Shown here: piece by piece, positions 1-6,320 of the stretch | Numbering within the stretch: the stretch's first letter is position 1 | Layout: every line of letters starts with the position of its first letter | Source: SD8 sp035528475 | GTDB lineage: Archaea; Halobacteriota; Methanomicrobia; Methanomicrobiales; Methanospirillaceae | NCBI GenBank assembly: GCA_035528475.1 | Contig: DATKYO010000005.1 | Coordinates: 1-12,185 of the forward strand | Reading direction: 5' to 3' | Length of the DNA: 12,185 nt | Notes under the pieces: model-generated | Databases searched by the model: none | Seen by the model: the letters and a program-made list of their open reading frames with translations, nothing else | Told to the model about the DNA's origin: nothing | Translations under genes and position numbers: made by a program

Positions 1-86
1 GTGTGAAGGAGAAACAAAATATATAAAATCTTTAAAATTTTATAAAATTAGATAATTAAAGTCAAATTCTTAGGGACAACATCTAT

Positions 87-136
87 CCTTCCGCAACTTC
101 CGCAGACTTCTGCAATACTTCCGCAACTGCGGAAGG
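87..136. repeat. Cluster of TTCCGCA words, closed by an inverted copy
   Basis: Copies of the 9-mer ACTTCCGCA or a close variant begin at 87 (CCTTCCGCA), 96, 106 (one mismatch, ACTTCTGCA) and 117. An inverted copy TGCGGAAGG lies at 128-136, so 118-135 is a perfect CTTCCGCA-AC-TGCGGAAG dyad. Start-to-start spacing is 9, 10, 11 and 11 bases, close to one turn of B-DNA. More copies are scattered downstream: direct at 214-222, inverted at 291-299, and degenerate inverted at 377-385 and 417-425. Such phasing suits a multi-site DNA-binding protein, but no binding protein is known from the sequence. No gene start lies within the usual promoter distance on the right. Confidence 0.6.
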
Positions 137-175
137 ATACGAAAACGATGATGTGACTTTCAATTCCCAATATAA

Positions 176-207
176 GAGTACTAACACACACATGTGTGTG
201 TGTACTC
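176..207. repeat. Long imperfect palindrome centred on a CA/TG tract
   Basis: GAGTAC (176-181) is followed by a 2-base bulge and ACACACACA (184-192). These pair with TGTGTGTGT (193-201) and GTACTC (202-207). The arms are perfect over 15 bases apart from the TA bulge, with no loop. The alternating purine-pyrimidine centre could extrude as a cruciform or adopt Z-DNA. It could also be a protein-binding dyad. It lies about 40 bases after the TTCCGCA cluster and just before another copy of that word at 214-222. Confidence 0.6.
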
Positions 208-777
208 ATCTATACTTCCGCAGTTCCGAGGTTATGCAGTGCAACCCGACAAGCCTGCTCTGCCCATCACTCTCTCTGTAATTCCGGAAGTGCGGAAGGG
301 CAGGATCCGAAATGTGAGGATCAGCCTCCGATAATTGAGAAAAACCCGGAAAATCCGGGAATTACACTTACGCACCTACGGAAGGATGATGCAGGACAGG
401 GGGATGTTATTGCAGTTGCAGAAGGACGGCGGATGAAAGTCCGGGCAGCCGACTCCAAGAAACCGGACCTGTCCCGGGACCGGAACCCATGTGTTGCCAT
501 CCCCCTGGCATCGAACCGGAGACCGAATCTCCCTGGCATTATCATCCATCGACCGGAAATACAGGTAAACCACCCGGATGTGAGTGACAACTTCATGTTA
601 TTGACCCGGATTAATAGAAAACAATAAATACAAACCTGTATCAGCCTCTACCTGTGAAGGTCCCGGAATTTTCTTTATCCTGCCATTCTTCCAGATATCA
701 CTGACATTTCTTCTATTCCGGAACCTCTATGATCTGAGAAATGCGTTAGCCATTTACACGGCCTGCCACTTCAGAGT

Positions 778-862
778 ACCTATAATGGAGGAAAGAGTAG
801 TGAACCAGATAGAAGAGTGCAGATATACCCCGGACGAAACTCCGGGTAGTACAGAGGGAGGG
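778..862 (+). promoter_or_regulatory. Probable leader of the arginine decarboxylase: weak TATA-like box, hairpin, strong RBS
   Basis: A TATA-like CCTATAATG lies at about 779-787. If it is used, transcription would start near 810 and give a leader of about 55 bases. The leader contains a 6-bp hairpin CCCGGA / TCCGGG (829-834 and 841-846) with loop CGAAAC, ten bases before the Shine-Dalgarno sequence GGAGGG (857-862). The Shine-Dalgarno is four bases from the ATG at 867. The hairpin is plain from the sequence. The promoter is a weak match and its use is inferred. Confidence 0.35.
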
Positions 863-866
863 AAGG

Positions 867-3170
867 ATGAACCCTGAAGAGAACCTGATCGTCGTGATCA
901 TTGATGATACCATACATACCGATACACCCTACGGGCGGGCAATAAAACGTGTCTCGAAAGGGCTGGCAGACTTTGACATCGAGGTCGTCAATATCAGTTC
1001 AGTTGAAGGTGCCAGGTCTGCGTATGCAAACCTTCCTGCAGCAGACTGTATCCTGATCAACTGGAACCTTGGCAACACACAGGACCACGCAGCAGCAAAA
1101 CTGCTCATCCACGAGATCCGACAGCGCAATGAAGATATCCCGATCTTTTTGCTTGCCGATCCCGCCGGGGAGGCCCCGACAGAACTAACGGTTGACACAA
1201 TCCGCGAGATCAACGAGTATGTCTATATCATGGAAGATACGCCCGAATTTATAGCCGGGCGGATCACTGCCGCCGCAAACCGGTACAAGGACAGGCTCCT
1301 CCCGCCATTCTTCAAGGCGCTTGTCCGGTTCTCGAAGGACTTTGAGTACTCGTGGCATACACCGGGACATGCAGGCGGGACTGCGTTTCGGAAATCTCCA
1401 TCAGGCAGACTTTTTCACAAGTTCTTCGGTGAACAGCTCTTTCGCTCTGACCTCTCCATATCGGTAGCAGAGACCGGCTCGCTCCTTGACCATTCCGGTC
1501 CTGTCGGTGAGGCCGAGCGGTACGCGGCAAAGGTCTTTGGCGCAGACGATACGTATTTTGTCACCAACGGCACGTCAACGGCAAACAAGATTGTCTTCTT
1601 CAACCGCGTCAGCCGTGATGACGTCGTCCTTGTCGATCGCAACTGCCACAAATCGGCAGAACACGCCCTCACCATGACGCATTCCATCGCGGTGTTCATG
1701 GTCCCGACACGGAACCGGTACGGGATCATCGGCCCCATCCCCCCGGGAGAGATGACCCCGGCGGTCATACGGAAAAAGATCGAGGCCTGCCCGCTCACAA
1801 AGGATATCGGGAGCAGGGTGCCGGTCCATGCCATCATCACCAACTCCACCTATGACGGGCTCTGCTACCATGTCACCGAGGTCGAGGACCTGCTCGGGGA
1901 GAGTGTCGACAGCATCCATTTCGATGAGGCATGGTACGGCTATGCACGGTTCAACCCTCTCTACACCGGGCGGTTCGCAATGCGTGACGGCGCGAGAAAC
2001 GAGAAAGGACCTACGATCTTTGCCACGCAGTCAACCCACAAGCTCCTTGCCGCACTCTCGCAGGCATCCATGGTCCATGTCAGGAACGGCCGTGTCCCTG
2101 TCGTTCACTCGCGGTTCAACGAGGGTTTTATGATGCACAGCTCCACCTCTCCCCTCTATACCATTATCGCGTCACTCGACGTCTCGTCAAAGATGATGGA
2201 CGGGGCGTCGGGACGCGTCCTTACCAATGAATCAATCGAGGAGGCAATCAGGTTCCGGAGGACGATGGCACGGGTCCATGACGAGGTCTGCGGCGGAAAG
2301 AAGAAGAACGACTGGTGGTTTGGGATGTGGCAGCCTGACCTGGTCGCGGTTCCCGGAGTGAAAGGAAAGGTGCCGTTTGCCGAGGCACCGCTCGAGCTGC
2401 TCCGTGACACCCCATCGGCCTGGATGCTCCACCCCGGCGATACATGGCACGGCTTCCCCGGCCTTCCTGACAACTACTGCATGCTCGACCCGATCAAGGT
2501 CACCGTGGTGATGCCGGGCATACAAAAAGACGGTTCGCTTGCCGACTTCGGCATCCCGGCCGCCGTCGTCGTAAAATTCCTCGACACACGCGGGATTGTG
2601 AATGAAAAAACAGGTGACTACATCATCCTCTTCCTCTTCTCGATGGGTATCACGAAGGGCAAGTGGGGGACACTCGTCACCGAACTCTTCGAGTTCAAAC
2701 GCCATTATGACGAGGAGACCCCCCTTGAAGAGGTATTCCCTGACCTGACCACGGGCTGGCCTGAGCGGTACGGCGCAATGACCTTAAAGGGCCTTGCCGA
2801 CGAGATGCACCAGTTCAAGAAAGAGCACGAGATGTGTGAACTGCTCGAGCAGGCATACTCGATCCTGCCCGAACCTGCCATCAGCTATGCAGAGGCATAC
2901 AGGAAACTGGTCAAGGGTGAGGTGGAGCAGGTACCGGTCTCAAAGGCGGGCGACCGGATCGTCGCAACCGGGATCTTTCCCTACCCGCCAGGCATCCCGG
3001 TCCTCGCACCCGGCGAGCGGACCGGTGCACAGGACGGGCCTATACTCAGGTACCTGGCCTCAATGCAGGACTTTGACCGGAAATTCCCGGGGTTCGAACA
3101 CGACACACACGGCGTCGAGATCATAAATGGCGAGTACATGATGTACTGCATAAAAGAAGGCAGTTCATGA
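867..3170 (+). CDS. adiA: Biodegradative-type (AdiA-like) PLP-dependent arginine decarboxylase
   Basis: This enzyme probably removes CO2 from arginine to give agmatine, consuming a proton; it is cytoplasmic and PLP-dependent. The 767 residues match the length and layout of bacterial AdiA (about 755). Residues 1-130 form the receiver-like wing domain. The aspartate-aminotransferase-fold core follows, then a C-terminal domain ending in a PGFEHDTHGVEI-type motif. Visible core motifs are TNGTSTAN (233-240), NCHKS (259-263), HFDEAWYGYARFNP (351-364, Asp353 expected to contact the PLP ring nitrogen) and STHKLLAALSQAS (389-401, Lys392 expected to form the Schiff base). SPLY at 428-431 and FPYPPGIP at 704-711 also match the AdiA subgroup better than the ornithine or lysine enzymes. 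The ATG start has GGAGGG four bases upstream. Its stop overlaps the ATG of a truncated antiporter frame by four bases, implying a former decarboxylase-antiporter operon. Lysine or ornithine specificity is less likely but cannot be excluded by eye. Confidence 0.93.
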   Translation: MNPEENLIVVIIDDTIHTDTPYGRAIKRVSKGLADFDIEVVNISSVEGARSAYANLPAADCILINWNLGNTQDHAAAKLLIHEIRQRNEDIPIFLLADPAGEAPTELTVDTIREINEYVYIMEDTPEFIAGRITAAANRYKDRLLPPFFKALVRFSKDFEYSWHTPGHAGGTAFRKSPSGRLFHKFFGEQLFRSDLSISVAETGSLLDHSGPVGEAERYAAKVFGADDTYFVTNGTSTANKIVFFNRVSRDDVVLVDRNCHKSAEHALTMTHSIAVFMVPTRNRYGIIGPIPPGEMTPAVIRKKIEACPLTKDIGSRVPVHAIITNSTYDGLCYHVTEVEDLLGESVDSIHFDEAWYGYARFNPLYTGRFAMRDGARNEKGPTIFATQSTHKLLAALSQASMVHVRNGRVPVVHSRFNEGFMMHSSTSPLYTIIASLDVSSKMMDGASGRVLTNESIEEAIRFRRTMARVHDEVCGGKKKNDWWFGMWQPDLVAVPGVKGKVPFAEAPLELLRDTPSAWMLHPGDTWHGFPGLPDNYCMLDPIKVTVVMPGIQKDGSLADFGIPAAVVVKFLDTRGIVNEKTGDYIILFLFSMGITKGKWGTLVTELFEFKRHYDEETPLEEVFPDLTTGWPERYGAMTLKGLADEMHQFKKEHEMCELLEQAYSILPEPAISYAEAYRKLVKGEVEQVPVSKAGDRIVATGIFPYPPGIPVLAPGERTGAQDGPILRYLASMQDFDRKFPGFEHDTHGVEIINGEYMMYCIKEGSS

Positions 3171-3277
3171 GCGATGCTACCGCTCCTGCCGAGAATGCCG
3201 GGCTGGGTCCGAAGAAGGTGCTCGGGGTCTTTGCCCTGGTGATGATCAACGTTGCCGCGGTCATGGATACTATCTAA
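3167..3277 (+). pseudogene. 5' remnant of an APC-family amino-acid antiporter gene
   Basis: The ATG overlaps the decarboxylase stop codon (ATGA), a typical translational coupling. The 36 codons encode a short polar N-terminus, then KKVLGVFALVMINVAAVM, and end at TAA (3275-3277). That segment looks like the start of the first membrane helix of APC-superfamily antiporters of the GadC/amino-acid permease type, which normally continues to about 450-500 residues. Homology ends near position 3266, exactly where the inverted repeat in front of the PadR gene begins, so the frame was probably cut by insertion or recombination of the downstream cassette. The rest of the transporter is not visible elsewhere in the window. 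Partner logic supports an arginine/agmatine-type exchanger. The family call rests on a short segment and would need a database search. Confidence 0.6.
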
Positions 3278-3296
3278 TGGTGCTAGATAGTACTAT
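3268..3296. promoter_or_regulatory. Probable PadR operator overlapping its own promoter
   Basis: TACTATCTA (3268-3276) and TAGATAGTA (3284-3292) are perfect 9-base inverted arms around a 7-base spacer. The right arm also takes part in a second perfect palindrome, ATAGTACTAT (3287-3296), so three ACTAT/ATAGT half-sites are stacked. The site lies 15-43 bases before the TTG start of the PadR-family gene. An AT-rich element at 3268-3277 could be the TATA box, giving a start near 3299. PadR-family repressors commonly bind dyads at their own promoter, so autoregulation with relief by a substrate of the exporter is inferred. The repeat itself is seen directly. Confidence 0.6.
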
Positions 3297-3310
3297 AAGG
3301 TGAAATACAT

Positions 3311-3820
3311 TTGAGAGGCCCGTTGAGATTTACGGAAGGCAGAAGAGGAGGGAGAGGGAGAGGCTTGATCCAGCTCTTTATCATTCATTCCCTCAAGAAA
3401 GAGCCGAAATCAGGTTATGACCTGATAAAGGAAATATCTGAAAAGACAGAAGGTGCATGGGTGCCGAGTAAAGGCGCACTGTACCCCATGCTCAAGAAAA
3501 TGGAAGAGGAAGGCCTGATAGTTGTATCAGAGACCGGAAAACGAGATAAACACATCTTCACACTGACTGAAAAAGGGGAAGAAACACGTGAAGAAATTGT
3601 AAGAGTGAAAAAGGAAGAGAAAGAGAAAATGTATGTCTTTCGGAACCTTCTTTTCGAGATTTTCGGTGACGAATCGGAGTCGGTCAAGGCGACCCTGATG
3701 GAGATCAGGATTATCACGGAAAAACTACCGGTTGAAAAACAGAATGAGGCGAAATCAATCATAAAAAAGTGTCTTGAGGACCTAAAGAGGCTGGATCCTG
3801 ATGAAGGCAGTGGTAGTTGA
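3311..3820 (+). CDS. PadR-family transcriptional regulator
   Basis: This is a 169-residue DNA-binding protein, probably a repressor of the following exporter genes and of itself. Residues 1-19 are a glycine/arginine-rich arm starting MRGPLRF, common in PadR proteins. Residues 20-90 form the winged helix, with GLIQLFIIHSLKKEPKSGYD followed by GALYPMLKKMEEEGLI (55-70, recognition helix region) and a wing around HIFTLTEKG. Residues 91-165 are highly charged and helical, suiting the dimerising C-terminal part of the longer PadR subgroup. The TTG start is supported by AGGTGA (3298-3303) seven bases upstream and by the typical N-terminus; no ATG lies nearby. The gene overlaps the ABC ATPase start by 20 bases. 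Its lysine- and AT-rich codon style differs from that of the decarboxylase upstream, hinting at a separate origin. Confidence 0.9.
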   Translation: MRGPLRFTEGRRGGRGRGLIQLFIIHSLKKEPKSGYDLIKEISEKTEGAWVPSKGALYPMLKKMEEEGLIVVSETGKRDKHIFTLTEKGEETREEIVRVKKEEKEKMYVFRNLLFEIFGDESESVKATLMEIRIITEKLPVEKQNEAKSIIKKCLEDLKRLDPDEGSGS

Positions 3821-4784
3821 AAACCTGACAAAGAAGTTCGGTGCTTTCACGGCCGTTGACAGCATCTCATTCGATATCGCCGAAGGTGAAATCTTCGGGC
3901 TTTTAGGTCCGAACGGTGCCGGAAAGACGACGACAATATCGATGCTTGCAACCATCCTGAAACCGGATTCGGGAAAAGCGGAGATTGCCGGGCATGATAT
4001 CAAAAAAGACGAGGCCGGGGTTCGAAAGTCAATCGGGATCGTATTCCAGGACCAGAGCCTGGACGAAGAGCTGACCGCCTGGGAAAATATGGACTTTCAC
4101 GGGAGGTTGTACAGGATCCCGAAAGAGATTCGTCTTGAAAGAATAGAGGAACTGCTGGATCTCGTCGGGCTCACGGAAAGAAAGGATGACGTTGTAAAGA
4201 CATTTTCCGGCGGGATGAGGAGGAGACTTGAGATTGCAAGAGGGCTTCTGCACAGGCCGAAAGTGCTCTTTTTAGACGAGCCCACTCTCGGTCTCGACCC
4301 CCAGACAAGGAACTATCTCTGGGATTATATCGATAAATTAAGCAACGAGATGAACATCTCCGTCATTCTCACGACACATTACATGGATGAGGCTGAAAGA
4401 CTTTGCGATCGTGTCGGAATAATCGACAAGGGCCGAATTATCGCCCTTGACACCCTGGAAAACCTGAAAAAGACAATTGGGGCAGATGTCATAACCGTCA
4501 AATCACCAGATTACTCCGGCAAAATTTCAGACCTCCATGAGCCCTGGATCGAGAAGGTTGAAAGCTATGACGGTTTCTTCTCAATTTCCCTTCAAGGCGC
4601 CGAGGAGCATTTGCCTGAACTGATAGGGATATTGATCGAGAAAAAGATCAGGATTTCTTCCGTTTCAATTCATAAACCGACACTCGAGGACGTATTCCTG
4701 CATTATACCGGCAGGACGATCCGTGACAGCGAAGCTGGGGCAAAGGAGCAAATGCGGATGGTATACAAGGCGAGGAGGCACTGA
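3801..4784 (+). CDS. DrrA-type ABC transporter ATP-binding protein
   Basis: This is the ATPase subunit of an ABC-2 exporter, working at the inner face of the membrane with the permease encoded next. It has 327 residues, the normal length for the daunorubicin-resistance (DrrA) subfamily. Visible motifs are Walker A GPNGAGKTT (36-44), Q-loop VFQDQS (81-86, Gln83), signature FSGGM (135-139), Walker B VLFLDEPT (155-162), D-loop LGLD (163-166) and switch His193 in TTHYMDEAE. The C-terminal extension ends with TLEDVFLHYTGR (294-305), the mark of the DrrA/CcmA-like group. The ATG start lies inside the end of the PadR gene (20-base overlap), so the two are translationally coupled. Substrate cannot be read from the sequence. 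Drug, lipid or peptide-like compounds are typical for the family. Confidence 0.95.
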   Translation: MKAVVVENLTKKFGAFTAVDSISFDIAEGEIFGLLGPNGAGKTTTISMLATILKPDSGKAEIAGHDIKKDEAGVRKSIGIVFQDQSLDEELTAWENMDFHGRLYRIPKEIRLERIEELLDLVGLTERKDDVVKTFSGGMRRRLEIARGLLHRPKVLFLDEPTLGLDPQTRNYLWDYIDKLSNEMNISVILTTHYMDEAERLCDRVGIIDKGRIIALDTLENLKKTIGADVITVKSPDYSGKISDLHEPWIEKVESYDGFFSISLQGAEEHLPELIGILIEKKIRISSVSIHKPTLEDVFLHYTGRTIRDSEAGAKEQMRMVYKARRH

Positions 4785-4786
4785 TC

Positions 4787-5536
4787 ATGGATGTAATCTA
4801 CACGATCTGGCTCCGGAACCTCAAGCGGTACCTCCGGTCAAAGAGCAGGATTGTCGGCAGTCTGGGAATGCCACTCTTTTTCCTGGTTATCCTTGGTTTT
4901 GGCCTGAACTCGGTGGTGACCATCCCCACCATAAGCGAGAATTACGTTGAGTTCCTGGTGCCCGGAATCGTGTCGATGAGCGTATTGTTTACCTCAATAT
5001 TTTCCGGGATCCAGATTATATGGGACAAGCAGTTCGGATTTTTAAAAGAAACACTTGTCGCCCCGATTTCAAGAATCGAGATAATGCTCGGGCAGACTTT
5101 CGGGGGAGCCACAACGGCAATCATACAGGGAACGATTATTCTTGTGCTGTCTCTCTTCATAGGATTGAATATCCCGGGAATAAGCGGACTCTTCATCGCA
5201 TTCGGATTCATGGCGCTCATCGGAATAGGGTTTACCTCGCTTGGAATTGCAATCGCCTCGAGAATGGAGGACATGAACGGATTTCAGCTCATCATGAGCT
5301 TTTTGATATTTCCGCTCTTCGGCCTTTCCGGTGCGATGTTTCCGATTGAAAGCCTTCCGCCGATGTTTCGATCGCTGACAATGATTGATCCCCTTACCTA
5401 TGGTGTCGAGGGGATACGGTTCGGTTTGAACGGTGTTTCGCAGATTGATCCTTCTGTCTGCTTTGTAGTGCTGTTCGGGTTTTCAGTTGCTATGATTCTT
5501 ATCGGGGCATTCCTCTTTAAGAAAATAAAAATCTGA
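4787..5536 (+). CDS. ABC-2 type transporter permease
   Basis: This is the membrane partner of the preceding ATPase, 249 residues, with about six hydrophobic segments near 24-42, 55-78, 104-127, 131-157, 166-187 and 222-244. The pattern LVPGIVSMSVLFTSIFSGI (57-75), the cytosolic FLKETLVAPISRIEIMLGQ (85-103) and the ABC-2 signature around DPLTYGVEGIRFGLNG (201-216) identify the DrrB/NodJ-like ABC-2 membrane family. The ATG follows the ATPase stop by two bases and has GAGGAGG (4772-4778) eight bases upstream. The C-terminus FKKIKI is positively charged, as expected for a cytosolic end. The three genes 3311-5536 form one tight operon. The only 3' signal seen is a T5 at 5542-5546 followed by a weak CGGG/CCCG hairpin. 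Confidence 0.93.
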   Translation: MDVIYTIWLRNLKRYLRSKSRIVGSLGMPLFFLVILGFGLNSVVTIPTISENYVEFLVPGIVSMSVLFTSIFSGIQIIWDKQFGFLKETLVAPISRIEIMLGQTFGGATTAIIQGTIILVLSLFIGLNIPGISGLFIAFGFMALIGIGFTSLGIAIASRMEDMNGFQLIMSFLIFPLFGLSGAMFPIESLPPMFRSLTMIDPLTYGVEGIRFGLNGVSQIDPSVCFVVLFGFSVAMILIGAFLFKKIKI

Positions 5537-5942
5537 ACATACTTTTTGCCGCACCGGGAAAATACCCGATACCAGGTTACACCGCGATAGGAAACGCTGC
5601 AGAATGTAAGCAATAGGCGGTTCATCGTGTCGTGAAGCCACAGTAAATCTCCGGAACTGGATACGAGATAATCCCGCCAGTAATCCGGCACGGAAGCACC
5701 CTCTCTTCACCCCAGCGCGTTACAACTAACTTCGCAATATCCAATTCGATTCGTATCTGGAAGTTTTGGGATATTCCATCAGGGAAGGATCATAACATCT
5801 GACCAGCCGACTATAAGACCATAAATCATATCTGTTCCCGATTCGGTTGAAAGGCTTTCTGAAGCGCTCCTGCGCTAAATGGCTGCCATAATACCGTGCG
5901 CTCCAGTGGAAGGGAAGGGATATAAAAAGGTATTCGATCCCT
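5537..5942. other. Intergenic stretch, no gene recognised
   Basis: About 400 bases lie between the permease and the small minus-strand gene. Short frames exist on both strands, the longest being 97 codons on the minus strand and another running leftward from 5977. None has a ribosome binding site or recognisable motifs, and the frames overlap one another. The stretch may be decayed sequence left by the rearrangement that brought in the PadR-ABC cassette. No antiporter C-terminal remnant was recognised. Confidence 0.4.
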
Positions 5943-5949
5943 AAAAAAA
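5943..5949 (-). terminator. Oligo-T terminator for the small minus-strand gene
   Basis: Seven Ts in a row on the minus strand, 38 bases after the stop codon at 5987. Archaeal RNA polymerase often terminates at such U-rich tracts without a hairpin. Its position behind the 53-codon frame supports that frame being a transcription unit. Confidence 0.4.
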
Positions 5950-5986
5950 TAGAGGATTCTCTCCACATGATGCACAAGAAGTAAGA

Positions 5987-6148
5987 TTAAGCACCATATC
6001 CCGCAGGCAGGCAGGTAAGTTGGTCCCCGCATTTATCTTCAAATGACGCTAATCTCCCTGTCCTGATTGGATGCTGGAGCTGGTCAGCTGAAGAAATGGT
6101 GCAGAGGAGGAGAATGCTTACGAGAATTATTCCAACAATTCGTTTCAT
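5987..6148 (-). CDS. Small secreted or membrane-anchored protein, unknown function
   Basis: This is a 53-residue frame from ATG (6148-6146) to TAA (5987). The N-terminus MKRIVGIILVSILLLCTISSADQ is a textbook Sec signal: two basic residues, a hydrophobic core of about 14, and a small-residue cleavage region (ISSA-D). The mature part would be only about 30 residues, with two cysteines (Cys40 and Cys46) that could form a disulfide. No Shine-Dalgarno is evident, but a good TATA box at 6179-6188 would start transcription about ten bases before the ATG, a near-leaderless arrangement. A T7 tract lies 38 bases after the stop. I recognise no family. It may be a genuine small exported protein or the 5' end of a longer secreted protein cut off by a frameshift. 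Confidence 0.45.
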   Translation of the reverse strand: MKRIVGIILVSILLLCTISSADQLQHPIRTGRLASFEDKCGDQLTCLPAGYGA

Positions 6149-6178
6149 ATACAATCGACTTCGGATGAGTCTTTGGGC

Positions 6179-6188
6179 TAAATATAAT
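6179..6188 (-). promoter_or_regulatory. TATA box for the small secreted-protein gene
   Basis: ATTATATTTA on the minus strand is centred about 36 bases before the ATG at 6148, so transcription would start around 6158. Just upstream, TTGAGC (6191-6196) and GCTCAA (6203-6208) form a 6-bp dyad with a 6-base spacer. This could be a binding site next to the promoter. Confidence 0.45.
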
Positions 6189-6286
6189 CTTTGAGCCTTT
6201 TAGCTCAATTAATAAAATTTCCGTGTCATTTGATACAAGGTCCTAATTATGATCGCATCGGTCGACCATCGCCAACCAGCAGCACC

Positions 6287-6293
6287 AAAAAAA
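6287..6293 (-). terminator. Oligo-T terminator after the Cache lipoprotein gene
   Basis: Seven Ts on the minus strand, 28 bases after the stop codon at 6321. A short GAGATTCTC dyad precedes it. This is a typical archaeal U-tract terminator position. Confidence 0.5.
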
Positions 6294-6320
6294 TGGAGGC
6301 GAGAATCTCACGAAACCTGC

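Larger units (their letters stand above)
1..784. other. Long stretch without a convincing gene
   Basis: No reading frame here looks like a real protein. The longest frames (about 143 codons on + and 91 on -) have no ribosome binding site, no recognisable motif and an odd composition, and they overlap each other. Positions 15-60 are very AT-rich with TATA-like words on both strands, for example around 19-29 and 41-50. They could hold the promoter of a leftward gene outside the window. The stretch from 440 to 540 is GC-rich and has several small hairpins: a TCCCGGGA palindrome at about 472-479, TGCCA/TGGCA at 495-499/506-510, and GGAGA/TCTCC at 518-522/528-532. It also has a 9-base direct repeat CCCTGGCAT at 503-511 and 531-539. 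I do not recognise a known RNA family here. Confidence 0.5.

Noticed and set aside
410..460. GATGAAAGTCCGGGCAGCC resembling a conserved RNase P RNA segment
   Set aside because: The other conserved RNase P regions (for example an ACAGAA...GGCTTA-like element) are not found at the proper distance on either strand.
321..596. 91-codon minus-strand frame beginning MKLSLTSGW
   Set aside because: Rich in Arg/Ser/Phe as expected from antisense of GC-rich sequence; no ribosome binding site or family resemblance.
196..627. 143-codon plus-strand frame in the left intergenic region
   Set aside because: It starts inside the CA/TG palindrome, has no Shine-Dalgarno, no motif or signal, and a composition unlike the real genes. 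An equally long antisense frame overlaps it.
2232..2705. 157-codon minus-strand frame inside the decarboxylase gene
   Set aside because: Antisense shadow of a strongly supported gene; no independent signals.
5550..5570. CGGG-AAAATA-CCCG hairpin after the permease as a terminator
   Set aside because: Only four pairs and no T-run after it on the plus strand; kept only as a remark.
5726..5977. 83-codon minus-strand frame beginning MCIMWRESS
   Set aside because: No ribosome binding site or known motif, and it spans the T7 tract expected to end transcription of the small upstream gene.
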